This document shows, piece after piece, positions 16,211-25,201 of a stretch of 64,000 nt of DNA. Position numbers and translations under genes: made by a program. The notes below the pieces were generated by a model. That model was not told the DNA's origin. It was given only the letters and a program-made list of their open reading frames with translations, and searched no databases. The stretch spans positions 1-64,000 of the forward strand of contig NZ_JVVM01000026.1 in the NCBI RefSeq assembly GCF_001054325.1, given 5' to 3'. Position 1 is the first letter of the stretch; each line of letters opens with the position of its first letter. Source of the DNA: Corynebacterium vitaeruminis. GTDB lineage: Bacteria; Actinomycetota; Actinomycetes; Mycobacteriales; Mycobacteriaceae.

Positions 16211-17629
16211 ATGACCGAATCGCAAATTACCTCCACCTCCAGCGAGACAACTCAGCTGGGCAAGGGGCTGCAGGTTCGACACCTGACCATGATGGGTCTC
16301 GGCTCCGCAATCGGCGCCGGTCTTTTCCTTGGTACGGGTGTCGGTATTAAGGCAGCTGGCCCGGGTGTTCTGATTTCCTATGTCATCGCTGGCTTCATCG
16401 TCGTCCTCGTCATGCAGATGCTCGGCGAGATGGCTGCTGCCCGCCCGACACCGGGTAGCTTCTCCACCTACGCTGAGATGGCCTTTGGCTCCTCGGCGGG
16501 CTTTGTCCTCGGCTGGCTCTACTGGTTCATGCTCATCATGGTGCTCGGTGCTGAAATCACCGGTGCCGGCGCCATCATGGGTGCGTGGTTCGGCATTCCG
16601 GGCTGGATTCCTGGCCTAATCTGTGTCGTCTTCTTCGCTGTGGTGAACCTGGCGAATGTGCGCGGTTTCGGCGAGTTCGAGTTCTGGTTCGCATTCATCA
16701 AGGTCGCAGTGATTATCGCCTTCCTGGTTATTGGCGTTCTTCTCTTCTTCGGTCTCCTGCCGGGCACAAGCTTTGTCGGTACTACGCATATTGCAGAATC
16801 CGGATTCCTCCCGAATGGCGCTTCCGGTATTGCTGCTGGTCTGTTGGCCGTGGCCTTTGCCTTCGGCGGTATTGAAATCGTCACCATCGCCGCAGCTGAG
16901 GCCGCAGATCCGCAGCGCTCCATCGCGGCTGCCGTCCGCTCGGTGATCTTCCGCATCTCTGTGTTCTACCTGGGCTGCGTGACTGTCATCATCCTGCTGC
17001 TGCCGTACGCCCAGATCGACGGCGCTGACTCCGCAGAGGAATCGCCGTTCACCCTGGTTCTAAAGCAGGCAAACATTCCGGGTGCGGTTGGCTTCATGGA
17101 GGCCATTATCGTTCTGGCGCTGTTGTCTGCATTCAACGCACAGATTTACGCCACCTCTCGTCTGGTCTACTCCATGTCCACCCGCGGTGAGGCTCCGCGT
17201 TTCTTCGCTCACACCAATGAGCATGCTGTGCCAAACCGTGCCGTCATCATGTCGATGGTGTTCGCCTTCTTCTCCGTTGGCCTGCAGGTTGTTTTCGACG
17301 GTTCGAGTGTCTTGGTCTTCCTGCTGAACGCTGTCGGTGGCTGCTTGCTGGTGATTTGGTTGGTCATTGCCCTGTCCGAAATCAAGCTGCGCCCGCAAAT
17401 GGAGGCCAATAACGAGCTTTCCGTTCGCATGTGGGCTTACCCGACGCTGTCCTGGGTCGCGGTCATCCTGATTCTGGGCCTCGCTGTTGGCATGCTCACC
17501 GACCCGGGTGCTCGCCAGCAGGTCATCGCCGTTTTGTGTGTCACCGCGTTCCTCGCAGTACTTGCCGCACTGACTAAGAAGGGTCGTACCGCTGCGCGCG
17601 AGACTCTCGAGTCCACCGAGAGTAACTAG
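16211..17629 (+). CDS. aroP: APC-family amino-acid permease (AroP-like)
   Basis: This is a 12-helix amino acid/polyamine/organocation transporter of the amino-acid transporter (AAT) subfamily. It opens with the signature HLTMMGLGSAIGAGLFLGTG and continues through GPGVLISYVIAGFIV and QMLGEMAAARPTPGSFSTYA, the substrate-pocket helices. The ATG at 16211 gives MTESQITSTSSETTQLGKG, the usual cytoplasmic N-terminus; the earlier ATG at 16151 lacks a ribosome site. Location between the two dapD-like genes matches the known aroP locus of C. glutamicum, where AroP imports aromatic amino acids. Specificity is inferred from position and family and could be for another neutral amino acid. Confidence 0.85.
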   Translation: MTESQITSTSSETTQLGKGLQVRHLTMMGLGSAIGAGLFLGTGVGIKAAGPGVLISYVIAGFIVVLVMQMLGEMAAARPTPGSFSTYAEMAFGSSAGFVLGWLYWFMLIMVLGAEITGAGAIMGAWFGIPGWIPGLICVVFFAVVNLANVRGFGEFEFWFAFIKVAVIIAFLVIGVLLFFGLLPGTSFVGTTHIAESGFLPNGASGIAAGLLAVAFAFGGIEIVTIAAAEAADPQRSIAAAVRSVIFRISVFYLGCVTVIILLLPYAQIDGADSAEESPFTLVLKQANIPGAVGFMEAIIVLALLSAFNAQIYATSRLVYSMSTRGEAPRFFAHTNEHAVPNRAVIMSMVFAFFSVGLQVVFDGSSVLVFLLNAVGGCLLVIWLVIALSEIKLRPQMEANNELSVRMWAYPTLSWVAVILILGLAVGMLTDPGARQQVIAVLCVTAFLAVLAALTKKGRTAARETLESTESN

Positions 17630-17745
17630 TCGACAGCAACTAACTGCAGGGCGTGACCGCTCTGCTACCCCTATCCGAACAATTCGTTCCTACACATTTA
17701 CGGAATGCTTTTCATAGATAGGGATTTGCCGGTAGCCTGTTTTCC

Positions 17746-18717
17746 ATGAAATTTGGAGCACAAGCTACCGGCATCGCCACTTTTAACCACGATTCTGTTC
17801 TCGACGTCTGGTTCCCCGCCCCCGAGCTCATCGAAGAGGGCGTCGCAACCTCCACAACGACTGGAACTATTGATGCCGATGCGCTGCCCGAAGATTTCGC
17901 CTACCTCGCAGATCTGGCCGTAGCCGATGCGGACCGCGGCACTACACGTCGTCTGGTCACGGCTACCATCGGTTCACTCGCTGACGCACCAGTCGACACC
18001 ATCGACGTCTACCTGCGACTCCACTTGCTCTCTCACCGCCTGGTCACCCCCAACAGCATCAACCTGGACGGTGTTTTCGGAAAGCTCAACAATGTTGTGT
18101 GGACCAACTTTGGCCCCTGCGCTGTCGAAGGTTTCGAAGTAACCCGAGCCAAGCTGTCACGCCGCGGGACGGTCACCGTCTACTCCATCGATAAGTTCCC
18201 CCGCATGGTCGACTACGTCACTCCCACCGGAGTCCGCATCGGTGACGCCGACCGTGTGCGCCTTGGCGCCCACCTCGCAGAGGGCACCACAGTCATGCAC
18301 GAGGGCTTCGTCAACTTCAACGCAGGCACGCTTGGGCACTCCATGGTGGAAGGCCGTATCTCTCAGGGCGTCGTTGTCGATGACGGCTCCGACGTCGGCG
18401 GCGGCGCCTCCATCATGGGCACACTATCCGGTGGAGGTAAGGAAGTTGTGTCCGTCGGCAAGCGGTGCCTACTCGGTGCGAACGCTGGACTCGGCATCTC
18501 GCTCGGCGATGACTGCGTGCTTGAGGCTGGCCTCTACATCACCGCAGGTACCAAGTGCCATGTCGCATTGGACGGCGTGCAAAAGACGCTCAAGGCACGC
18601 GAACTCTCGGGCGGGTCGAATATGCTCTTCCGCCGCAATTCGCTCTCTGGTGCGGTAGAGGTTGTGCCGTGGGCTGCTGAGAAGGTGAAGCTCAGCGCTG
18701 AACTGCACGCTAACTAG
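17746..18717 (+). CDS. dapD: 2,3,4,5-tetrahydropyridine-2,6-dicarboxylate N-succinyltransferase
   Basis: This is the catalytic DapD, which transfers succinyl from succinyl-CoA to tetrahydrodipicolinate. All conserved blocks of the actinobacterial type are intact: [68 protein letters not shown] with the active-site glutamate, [34 protein letters not shown] and LYITAGTK. The C-terminal half is the left-handed beta-helix expected of this trimer. The length of 323 is standard. Its 3' end overlaps the convergent pseudouridine synthase gene by eight bases. With dapC and dapE in the same 8 kb it forms the succinylase pathway cluster. Confidence 0.95.
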   Translation: MKFGAQATGIATFNHDSVLDVWFPAPELIEEGVATSTTTGTIDADALPEDFAYLADLAVADADRGTTRRLVTATIGSLADAPVDTIDVYLRLHLLSHRLVTPNSINLDGVFGKLNNVVWTNFGPCAVEGFEVTRAKLSRRGTVTVYSIDKFPRMVDYVTPTGVRIGDADRVRLGAHLAEGTTVMHEGFVNFNAGTLGHSMVEGRISQGVVVDDGSDVGGGASIMGTLSGGGKEVVSVGKRCLLGANAGLGISLGDDCVLEAGLYITAGTKCHVALDGVQKTLKARELSGGSNMLFRRNSLSGAVEVVPWAAEKVKLSAELHAN

Positions 18718-19654
18718 AAGTGGTCGGCCTGTCTGCTGGAGCCGCAATATTCCGCGTGCTCCGGTATGCACGTCGCTCGCCTGTGACAGGGTCGATGAAC
18801 GCCAGCGCAGTCGCTGTCAGCCGCAGCTGCGGCGTGTACTTCGACGCGCCGTCTTCGCTTGCCGACGGCCCCTGCGCCCCCGCTTCCCCGCCATAAGTGT
18901 CCTCACCGAGAATCGGATAGCCCAACCAGTCCATCGTCGCCCGCAGCTGATGCGTGCGGCCCGTATGAGGCTGCAGCCGCCAGTGCGCCACCTGCATGCG
19001 ACTGCCGCAATGCCCGCAGCCACAGCCGACTGTGTGGAGCGGAATGCTGGAGCTGGTCCCGCCACCGCCGCGATTGCTCGCCAGCACATCGCCGATATCC
19101 GCCGCTACCGGGCCCAGGAAGGTCACTGTTGTGTGTGCCAGCTTGAGCTTGGGATTCTCCGCAGCGGCGCGTGGTGGATCATTGGTCTCCACAACTTTTA
19201 CTCCGCGCTCTGCCGGGTTGGGGTCGAGCAGGAGTGTGACTTCCCTGCTTTCTCCCGCATGCCAATCATCGGGCATCACGGTGAGGCATTCGTATTCTTT
19301 GGTGATTTCCTGTTTTTGGAAAAGCTGCTGGTACCGAGCACGCGTAACCGGATTCCGGGACAGCAGCATCAACCCGCTGGTGAGTAGGTCCAGACGGTGA
19401 ACGGCCACAATTTCCGGTTCACCGAGGATGCCACGCAAGCGCTCCTGCACGGTATTGGCCACAATACGGCCATTGGGGGTTGCAGGCAGGAAAGGTGGCT
19501 TGTCCACCACCAGAAATTCATCGGTGTCGGCCAGAATTACCGGCTCAAAGGGGATGTACTCCTCACGCTCATGAGCAGCGACATCGACCTGGGCTGCCTG
19601 ACGGTTCTTCTCAAGCCCCCACCAGTCATCGCGGTTGCCAGCGGCTCGCCCCAC
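18710..19654 (-). CDS. RluA-family RNA pseudouridine synthase
   Basis: The catalytic aspartate sits in [19 protein letters not shown], the RluA motif, and [28 protein letters not shown] is the second conserved block. The N-terminal [18 protein letters not shown] is also typical. A cysteine/glycine insert of unusual character ([12 protein letters not shown], about residue 215) lies just before the HTGRTHQLR block and could bind metal. The enzyme isomerises uridine in rRNA or tRNA; the target is not predictable from the sequence. No S4 domain is evident. The gene converges on dapD with a small overlap. Confidence 0.87.
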   Translation of the reverse strand: MGRAAGNRDDWWGLEKNRQAAQVDVAAHEREEYIPFEPVILADTDEFLVVDKPPFLPATPNGRIVANTVQERLRGILGEPEIVAVHRLDLLTSGLMLLSRNPVTRARYQQLFQKQEITKEYECLTVMPDDWHAGESREVTLLLDPNPAERGVKVVETNDPPRAAAENPKLKLAHTTVTFLGPVAADIGDVLASNRGGGGTSSSIPLHTVGCGCGHCGSRMQVAHWRLQPHTGRTHQLRATMDWLGYPILGEDTYGGEAGAQGPSASEDGASKYTPQLRLTATALAFIDPVTGERRAYRSTRNIAAPADRPTTSS

Positions 19655-19764
19655 AGCACACTCCCCTTATTTCCCATTTCGTTCGATGCCGATATCGGCA
19701 CCGTTGATAGCGCCTCGGTCTAGCCATACCAGCACATCTAGCCGACCCAACTGGGTTAGCAGAG

Positions 19765-20892
19765 CTAGCCGCGAATGCGCGCCGCTGCCACTTCGATGTC
19801 GTTGAGCGTCGCTGTGAGCCCCACCCGCACGTGCTGCGCCCCCTTGGGGCCGTAGAAGCTGCCCGGCGCGACCAGGATGCCACGTTCGGCCAGCCAATCA
19901 ACCGTCTGCCAGCAGTCTTCCCCGCGAGTAGCCCATAGGTAGAGTCCGCCTTCGGAGTTGTCGATTCGAAAGCCTGCGGACACAAGTGCATTGTGCAGAA
20001 TCTCGCGGCGATCACAGTAGCGCTGCTTCTGTTCGGCCTCGTGGGAGTCGTCGTTAAGCGCGGCGATTGTGGCGTGCTGGATGGGCCCCGGCATCATCAG
20101 CCCCATGTGACGGCGCACGGAAACCAGCTCCGCGATGAGATTCGCATCGCCGGCGAACCAACCCGCGCGGTACGACGCCATGTTCGAGGTCTTGGACAGC
20201 GAGTGGATAGCCAACAGGTTGGTGAAATCACCGTCGCATACTCGCGGGTCGAGAATGCTGACTGGCTGTTCGGTCCAGCCGAGCCCCAGGTAGCATTCGT
20301 CGGAGGCGACGATGACGTCCCGCTCACGAGCCCACTCAACTACCTTGCGCAGGTGCTCAACACCGAGGACCTTGCCGTTGGGGTTGCCCGGGGAGTTAAT
20401 AAACATCAGTGTCGGCGAAGCAGGGCCAATCTGGGTCAGTGAATCCGCGCGCAGTAGCTCAGCGCCCGCAATGCGTACGCCGACCTCGTAGGTCGGGTAT
20501 GCCAGCTCCGGAATGACGACGGTATGCCCTGCGCCTACGCCGAGGAGGAACGGCAGCCAGCCAATTGCTTCCTTGGTGCCGATGACCGGAAGGACATTGC
20601 CACCGTTGACCGCTGACTCCAGTCCCGTCACGCCGTAGCGCCGCGCCATTGCTGCATCGATCGCAGTGCGCAGCTCAGGCGTGCCGACGGTCTGTGGGTA
20701 ACCCGGTTCCGCAGCGCCTTCGGAAAGGCTCTGCCGGATAATCTGAGCGACTTCATCGACCGGTGTACCAACCGAGAGATTCACCATGCCCTCGGGATAC
20801 GCAGCCGCAGTGGCTTTCGCCTGCGTGAGAGAATCCCACGGAAACTGAGGCAGAAGAGAACCGGGAGTTACACGCTTGCGGGCAGCTGACAT
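19765..20892 (-). CDS. dapC: Succinyldiaminopimelate transaminase
   Basis: DapC is a PLP enzyme of aminotransferase fold type I that aminates N-succinyl-2-amino-6-ketopimelate. The Schiff-base lysine lies in HSLSKTSNMASYRAGWFAGD, MFINSPGNPNGKVLG carries the Asn-Pro turn, and DECYLGLGW holds the cofactor-binding Asp/Tyr. The start MSAARKRVTPGSLLPQFPWDSL closely resembles corynebacterial DapC. The gene lies downstream of fdxC, as in C. glutamicum and M. tuberculosis. Together with dapD and dapE it covers three consecutive steps of diaminopimelate synthesis. Confidence 0.94.
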   Translation of the reverse strand: MSAARKRVTPGSLLPQFPWDSLTQAKATAAAYPEGMVNLSVGTPVDEVAQIIRQSLSEGAAEPGYPQTVGTPELRTAIDAAMARRYGVTGLESAVNGGNVLPVIGTKEAIGWLPFLLGVGAGHTVVIPELAYPTYEVGVRIAGAELLRADSLTQIGPASPTLMFINSPGNPNGKVLGVEHLRKVVEWARERDVIVASDECYLGLGWTEQPVSILDPRVCDGDFTNLLAIHSLSKTSNMASYRAGWFAGDANLIAELVSVRRHMGLMMPGPIQHATIAALNDDSHEAEQKQRYCDRREILHNALVSAGFRIDNSEGGLYLWATRGEDCWQTVDWLAERGILVAPGSFYGPKGAQHVRVGLTATLNDIEVAAARIRG

Positions 20893-20947
20893 GAGCGGTG
20901 ATGAAGTCCTTACCGGGAAAAGGAAATGGTTTTAATCCTCTGTGGAT

Positions 20948-21271
20948 TTAGTCTTCTGCCTGCGGCGGCAGAGCTGCCACGAATGGCACGTCGAAGTCCT
21001 GCGGGCCGAGCTTGGCAGCGCCGCCCGGGGAACCCAGCTCATCGAACCAGTCGACGTTGGCATCGATGTATTCAATCCACTCATCCGGCACATCGTCTTC
21101 GTAGAAGATGGCCTCGACTGGGCAGACCGGCTCACAGGCGCCGCAGTCCACGCACTCATCAGGGTGAATGTAGAGCATGCGCTTGCCCTCATAAATGCAG
21201 TCAACCGGGCACTCTTCGACGCAGGCTCGGTCGAGGACATCAACACATGGCTGGGCAATGATGTAAGTCAT
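20948..21271 (-). CDS. fdxC: Seven-iron ferredoxin FdxC
   Basis: This small acidic ferredoxin starts [20 protein letters not shown], with a [3Fe-4S]-type cysteine set followed by the [4Fe-4S] motif [15 protein letters not shown], which is the bacterial 7Fe pattern. The C-terminal tail ending [12 protein letters not shown] is the conserved actinobacterial extension. The ATG at 21271 is preferred; an upstream GTG at 21298 would add nine residues that the family lacks. It probably feeds electrons to cytochromes P450 or reductases and could serve the 2-oxoacid oxidoreductase at 52-57 kb, but nothing in the sequence proves that pairing. Confidence 0.95.
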   Translation of the reverse strand: MTYIIAQPCVDVLDRACVEECPVDCIYEGKRMLYIHPDECVDCGACEPVCPVEAIFYEDDVPDEWIEYIDANVDWFDELGSPGGAAKLGPQDFDVPFVAALPPQAED

Positions 21272-21505
21272 GGTTTTAGGTTTAAGAACCTTTCTCACAA
21301 GATATGGGCTGAGGCTTTCGCTATCTGTCGATTATGCCGTTCCGACGAGAAGCAGAGCAAAAATAGACAGAGCGGTATATTCAGATTGGAGTCTACACCC
21401 AACGTAGGTGTTGTTTTCAACTAGCTCCAGAAATAGACATATTGATGCAGGGCTGCCCTGCATCAAGTCCTGAACCGCTTCCTGCGGGATCAGCTGCCAT
21501 ATCAG

Positions 21506-22027
21506 CTAGAGCGCCCGCAGATGACGCAATGGCCAGGCACCGCCCAGCACACCGAAACCGAGCAGCAGAACTGTTCGCAACCACTGCCCCATTGCCAAAT
21601 CCCCACCGAAAGGCAGTACTGCCCACAGCAAAATGCCTGCAAAACCCAGCACCCAGATGACAGTCGGAATCGCAGCTTTAGAGCGATCACGAGTCCACAG
21701 CAACGCTGTATTGGTGATGATCAGATTGGCAATGTAGGCCAACGGAATAGTCCACGGCAACGGAATAGCAACCGAGCCGATGGTAATCCAGGCGCCGAGG
21801 AAAACTACCTCAATTACCAGCGCTGCTAGCGCAGCCAGCGACAGCCATACCAGCGCTACCGTGACCTCACCCTGATGAAAATTCTCGCGTGGCTGCGAAC
21901 GTTCCGGATCACCCCAATAACGCTCATCCCCGAACGTGCGCTTTTCAATACTCAAGCGCTCGTTTTTCAACTTTCCACCAGCAGCGTTAATCACGTCTTC
22001 ATTTTCGTGAGGTTGAGGATTACTCAC
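21506..22027 (-). CDS. Four-helix membrane protein downstream of mshB
   Basis: About 50 polar residues are followed by four hydrophobic segments (VALVWLSLAALAALVIEVVF, IPLPWTIPLAYIANLIIT, PTVIWVLGFAGILLWAVLP and WLRTVLLLGFGVLGGAW). The GTG at 22027 is preferred because GGAGGTGA lies nine bases upstream; the longer GTG at 22036 would sit on top of that site. The start lies within the last codons of mshB, so translation is coupled. A similar small membrane protein lies between fdxC and mshB in other corynebacteria. Function is unknown. Confidence 0.8.
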   Translation of the reverse strand: MSNPQPHENEDVINAAGGKLKNERLSIEKRTFGDERYWGDPERSQPRENFHQGEVTVALVWLSLAALAALVIEVVFLGAWITIGSVAIPLPWTIPLAYIANLIITNTALLWTRDRSKAAIPTVIWVLGFAGILLWAVLPFGGDLAMGQWLRTVLLLGFGVLGGAWPLRHLRAL

Positions 22028-22973
22028 CGTCCGCACTCACCTCCACCGCCGGGTCCGCGCCCGGCACCGAGTCGGCGCTTGCTACCGGATCCTGCAGCAA
22101 TCGGATATCCGCCAGCTTACCCAGGGCTTCCAGGGTTGCAGTGGTCGCCGTACCAAAACGATAGGCCTCCGTCGGTGTCACCGGTTGACACAGCAAATTG
22201 GAAAACGCCCAGACGGCTCGTGCGCGACCAGAGCCATCAGTCTGCCCATAGACAGCATCCGGATTGACCTCACTGACTGAGCCATCGGCGAACCACACCT
22301 GCGTCGCATGCGCGCGCATCGCCTCAACCTTGGCAGCCACCGCGGTGTCGTCCAGTTGAACCTCGAAATGGCCGGTCACGGTGGCGAAGTCATCAACATC
22401 GCACGCCTGCCAGCTCTCCGGCACCACGGTAATGGCATCCAGTCCCGCCGCCATGGCCTCCCGGTCGGTGACCGCCCACAGCGTCGGAAAGCGCTTGCCA
22501 CATGCCGCGACCGTGATCTCGTGCGCGCGAATGTGATCCGGGTGCCCATAGCCACCATCGGCGTCGTAGGTAATGACCACGTCCGGCTGCAACTCATCGA
22601 GGATGGTGCGAAGCTGGGCGACCGCCTCATCACCTGAGTTCACGAAGGCACGTGGATGCTCATTGCCCTTGTCACCGGCCATCCCGGAGTCACGCCAACG
22701 TCCAGCGCCGCCGAGGAAACGCGGCGCGTTATCAGGACCGTTGGCGCCTAACGCCCGCAGGGCCGAGCGCAACTCGGCCACGCGAAAACCTCCCAACTGG
22801 TCAGCTTTGTCAGCAACCAGCTCTTGGTACGGCGCGCCGATGACCTCTCCCAGCTCACCCATCGTGCAGGTCACTATGCTTACCGACGCCCCGGAGCGCG
22901 CGGCAGCCGCAATCAAACCACCTGTCCAAATGGACTCGTCATCTGGATGTGCGTGCACAAAAAGTAGTTTCAC
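22020..22973 (-). CDS. mshB: Mycothiol biosynthesis deacetylase MshB
   Basis: MshB deacetylates N-acetylglucosaminyl-inositol on the way to mycothiol, the main low-molecular-weight thiol of Actinobacteria. The zinc site of the LmbE/PIG-L family is visible as HAHPDDESIWTGG (residues 7-19) together with GYGHPDHIRAHE (around residue 140). The central VTCTMGELGEV is also typical. The length of 317 is normal. The start is GTG. It lies nine bases downstream of lpqW and overlaps the next small membrane-protein gene, so the three form one transcription unit. The presence of mshB is strong evidence for an actinobacterium. Confidence 0.95.
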   Translation of the reverse strand: MKLLFVHAHPDDESIWTGGLIAAAARSGASVSIVTCTMGELGEVIGAPYQELVADKADQLGGFRVAELRSALRALGANGPDNAPRFLGGAGRWRDSGMAGDKGNEHPRAFVNSGDEAVAQLRTILDELQPDVVITYDADGGYGHPDHIRAHEITVAACGKRFPTLWAVTDREAMAAGLDAITVVPESWQACDVDDFATVTGHFEVQLDDTAVAAKVEAMRAHATQVWFADGSVSEVNPDAVYGQTDGSGRARAVWAFSNLLCQPVTPTEAYRFGTATTATLEALGKLADIRLLQDPVASADSVPGADPAVEVSADGE

Positions 22974-22981
22974 GAGCTTTC

Positions 22982-25120
22982 TTACTTCCCCTTGCTCTCC
23001 TGGTCGGCGCTATCGAGACCTTCATTGCTCTGGCCTGAACCGCCCTGCTTATTCTCTTCGCGCAGATCATCGCCCGATTGAGAGTTCTCAGACGATTCTC
23101 GAGCTCCATTTTGTGCAGAAACTCGGCGAACCTCTCCCAGCGTACCGAGACGCCCCAACACTGGATCATCCGTCCACTGTGAGGAGTCCTTGCGTCCAGC
23201 AATTGTAATTTCCGGACTGACCACCGTCAGCAAGCCGTCCTTCACCAAGGTCACCTCGATGCTGTGACCAGTAATGATGTCGGACAGTTCAGCGGGCAGC
23301 TCAGAGCTGTCGGGAGCGAGCAATTCATCAACTGCCGGGTCACATAGGCCGGCGAGATTCTCGCTCCGCGCAGCCGATTTCGGAGCAACAGGCACTCCAC
23401 GCAGATCCCCTGACTCTGCAGCGGTAGGAGAACTGGACTGCTCAGACGGTGATGTCCCGTCCATCGAGCTTTGCTCTTCAGCACTCTTTTCCCGATCTCT
23501 ACTTGGAGCTGGCTTTGTTGAACTGTCCACGCCATCAGACTCAGGCCCGGACTCGGTACTCGACTCTGCGCCTGCTTCGTCCAAATCCTTCGGCGGCAGC
23601 GAGCTAACCGATCCTCCTGTACACGCATAGCGTTCACGAGCCGCCTGCACAGAATTGGGTTGCTCTGCCCACGCCACCACGGCATCGACAGTTCCGTAGG
23701 GCAACGAAGAACGCAGCATGTCCGCCGGAGAATACGAAACGACTGTGGCGGGGATACCAGCCGCAGTCAGTTGGTCAGATACAGCAAAAGCTGCAGCTCG
23801 TGCCGGCACACCGTCACTGATGACGCCAATTCGCATCGGATTGTCCTCAGTAAAACCGGCTTGGGGCACCTTTGGCTGTTTCTGGTCGACACCTTCCTCA
23901 GAGCTACCTACAATTCGGCGACCAGTGGCCACCTCCGCAACCTCTGCAACATTTATGGTGCTCAGAATGGCGTGGCGGACGGACTCGTCGGCAAGTCTGC
24001 TCGACGCCAGATTTGTACTAAAAACCAGTTCTCGGTTCGGCTCATGGAAAAACTCAGCAACACCAGGAACCAGACCGTAGGTCAGTTCAGACGTCTCCTT
24101 CGGTCGGACCTGCACGGCCTGGATCTGCTTCGAGCGCAGCTGCTCCGCACCGTCGATGGCACTGCGCATGGCGCGCAGCGTGATAATTTCCGAGGTTGCT
24201 GGCTGCTCACCCCAGTAGCGGTCATTTCGAACTAGTCGAATGATATTGCGGCCGACATCCATCGACTCGACTGTGTACTGACCACCGGACGCCGGGAAAC
24301 GGCTGGCCAACCCCTCGGAAAAACCATCAGTATTCGAACGCATCAGATGTGCTGGCAAAAGGTGGGCAAACAGCCGCTGCCACTGCGTAATCGGCTGGGT
24401 AAACTTCACGTCAATCTGACGGCCACCGTCGGAGACATCAATGGACTTAATCAGCTCATAGGTCGCCGTATCCAGGGCTCCTGGCGTGGACGTGACTTGG
24501 GAATACAGGTAACGGAAGTCCTCGCCGCTGATCGGCGTGCCATCGCTCCACTGTGCACCCTTGCGAATGCGATAGCGGACATGTTCGGCCGTCACCGTCG
24601 GATCAGTCACATCCACATCGGCTGCTTTCCAGCTGCCAGCCCCACTATTAGGAGTACCATCCTTGCTGTTGTCGTCGACTATGACCTGCACGGAATCCAG
24701 CAAGTCGGCGTTGAGCAGCCACTGAGGAATAACCGCTGAGCGAGCGTTCGCAGCATTATCTACCACTCCGGGAGCTTGCGAGGAGGCGGCAGCGTCACCT
24801 GTCCCGCCCGCTACTGGCGCGGGGGTGAAAACACTGGGCAGTGTCAGCCGCGCGACAAGGCTGGTCACCGGGGATACGTCGGCAAGCAAATGCGGGTTGA
24901 AGCCTTCGACAAATTCGTCGACGCCGACCGTGACCTCACGCATCTTTTTTACCTGGTCAACGGGGTCTTCCTGCTGCACCGGCGCTTCCTGCCTCCCGGG
25001 CACAGTCGGAGCGTCCGACGGACGAGCCATACACGAAGACGCCAAAGCCGCCGTCACGCAGAGCGTCGATGCTACGAAGAATCGACGGGAAGCTGCGTGA
25101 CGACGGCTGCGAATAAACAT
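22982..25120 (-). CDS. lpqW: LpqW-like family 5 solute-binding lipoprotein
   Basis: A basic N-terminus and hydrophobic stretch end in ALASSC, a lipobox, so the mature protein is probably anchored by its cysteine. The body resembles the oligopeptide/nickel-binding SBP family 5: YRIRKGAQWSDGTPISGEDF, a substrate-binding lobe hinge, and FAVSDQLTAAGIPATVVSY. A low-complexity Ser/Glu/Pro insert occurs at about residues 525-600 and another charged tail ends the protein. Position next to mshB matches mycobacterial LpqW (Rv1166), which works in phosphatidylinositol mannoside and lipoarabinomannan synthesis rather than as a transporter subunit; no permease genes are near here either. An upstream GTG at 25141 is an alternative start. 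Confidence 0.85.
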   Translation of the reverse strand: MFIRSRRHAASRRFFVASTLCVTAALASSCMARPSDAPTVPGRQEAPVQQEDPVDQVKKMREVTVGVDEFVEGFNPHLLADVSPVTSLVARLTLPSVFTPAPVAGGTGDAAASSQAPGVVDNAANARSAVIPQWLLNADLLDSVQVIVDDNSKDGTPNSGAGSWKAADVDVTDPTVTAEHVRYRIRKGAQWSDGTPISGEDFRYLYSQVTSTPGALDTATYELIKSIDVSDGGRQIDVKFTQPITQWQRLFAHLLPAHLMRSNTDGFSEGLASRFPASGGQYTVESMDVGRNIIRLVRNDRYWGEQPATSEIITLRAMRSAIDGAEQLRSKQIQAVQVRPKETSELTYGLVPGVAEFFHEPNRELVFSTNLASSRLADESVRHAILSTINVAEVAEVATGRRIVGSSEEGVDQKQPKVPQAGFTEDNPMRIGVISDGVPARAAAFAVSDQLTAAGIPATVVSYSPADMLRSSLPYGTVDAVVAWAEQPNSVQAARERYACTGGSVSSLPPKDLDEAGAESSTESGPESDGVDSSTKPAPSRDREKSAEEQSSMDGTSPSEQSSSPTAAESGDLRGVPVAPKSAARSENLAGLCDPAVDELLAPDSSELPAELSDIITGHSIEVTLVKDGLLTVVSPEITIAGRKDSSQWTDDPVLGRLGTLGEVRRVSAQNGARESSENSQSGDDLREENKQGGSGQSNEGLDSADQESKGK

Positions 25121-25201
25121 ATTCACGAGATTACTCGACACCTGGCTGAGTCAGTTACCCCGAGACTGTTTTTCAGGTGGTCTCGCCCCTGACAACCTGA
25201 A

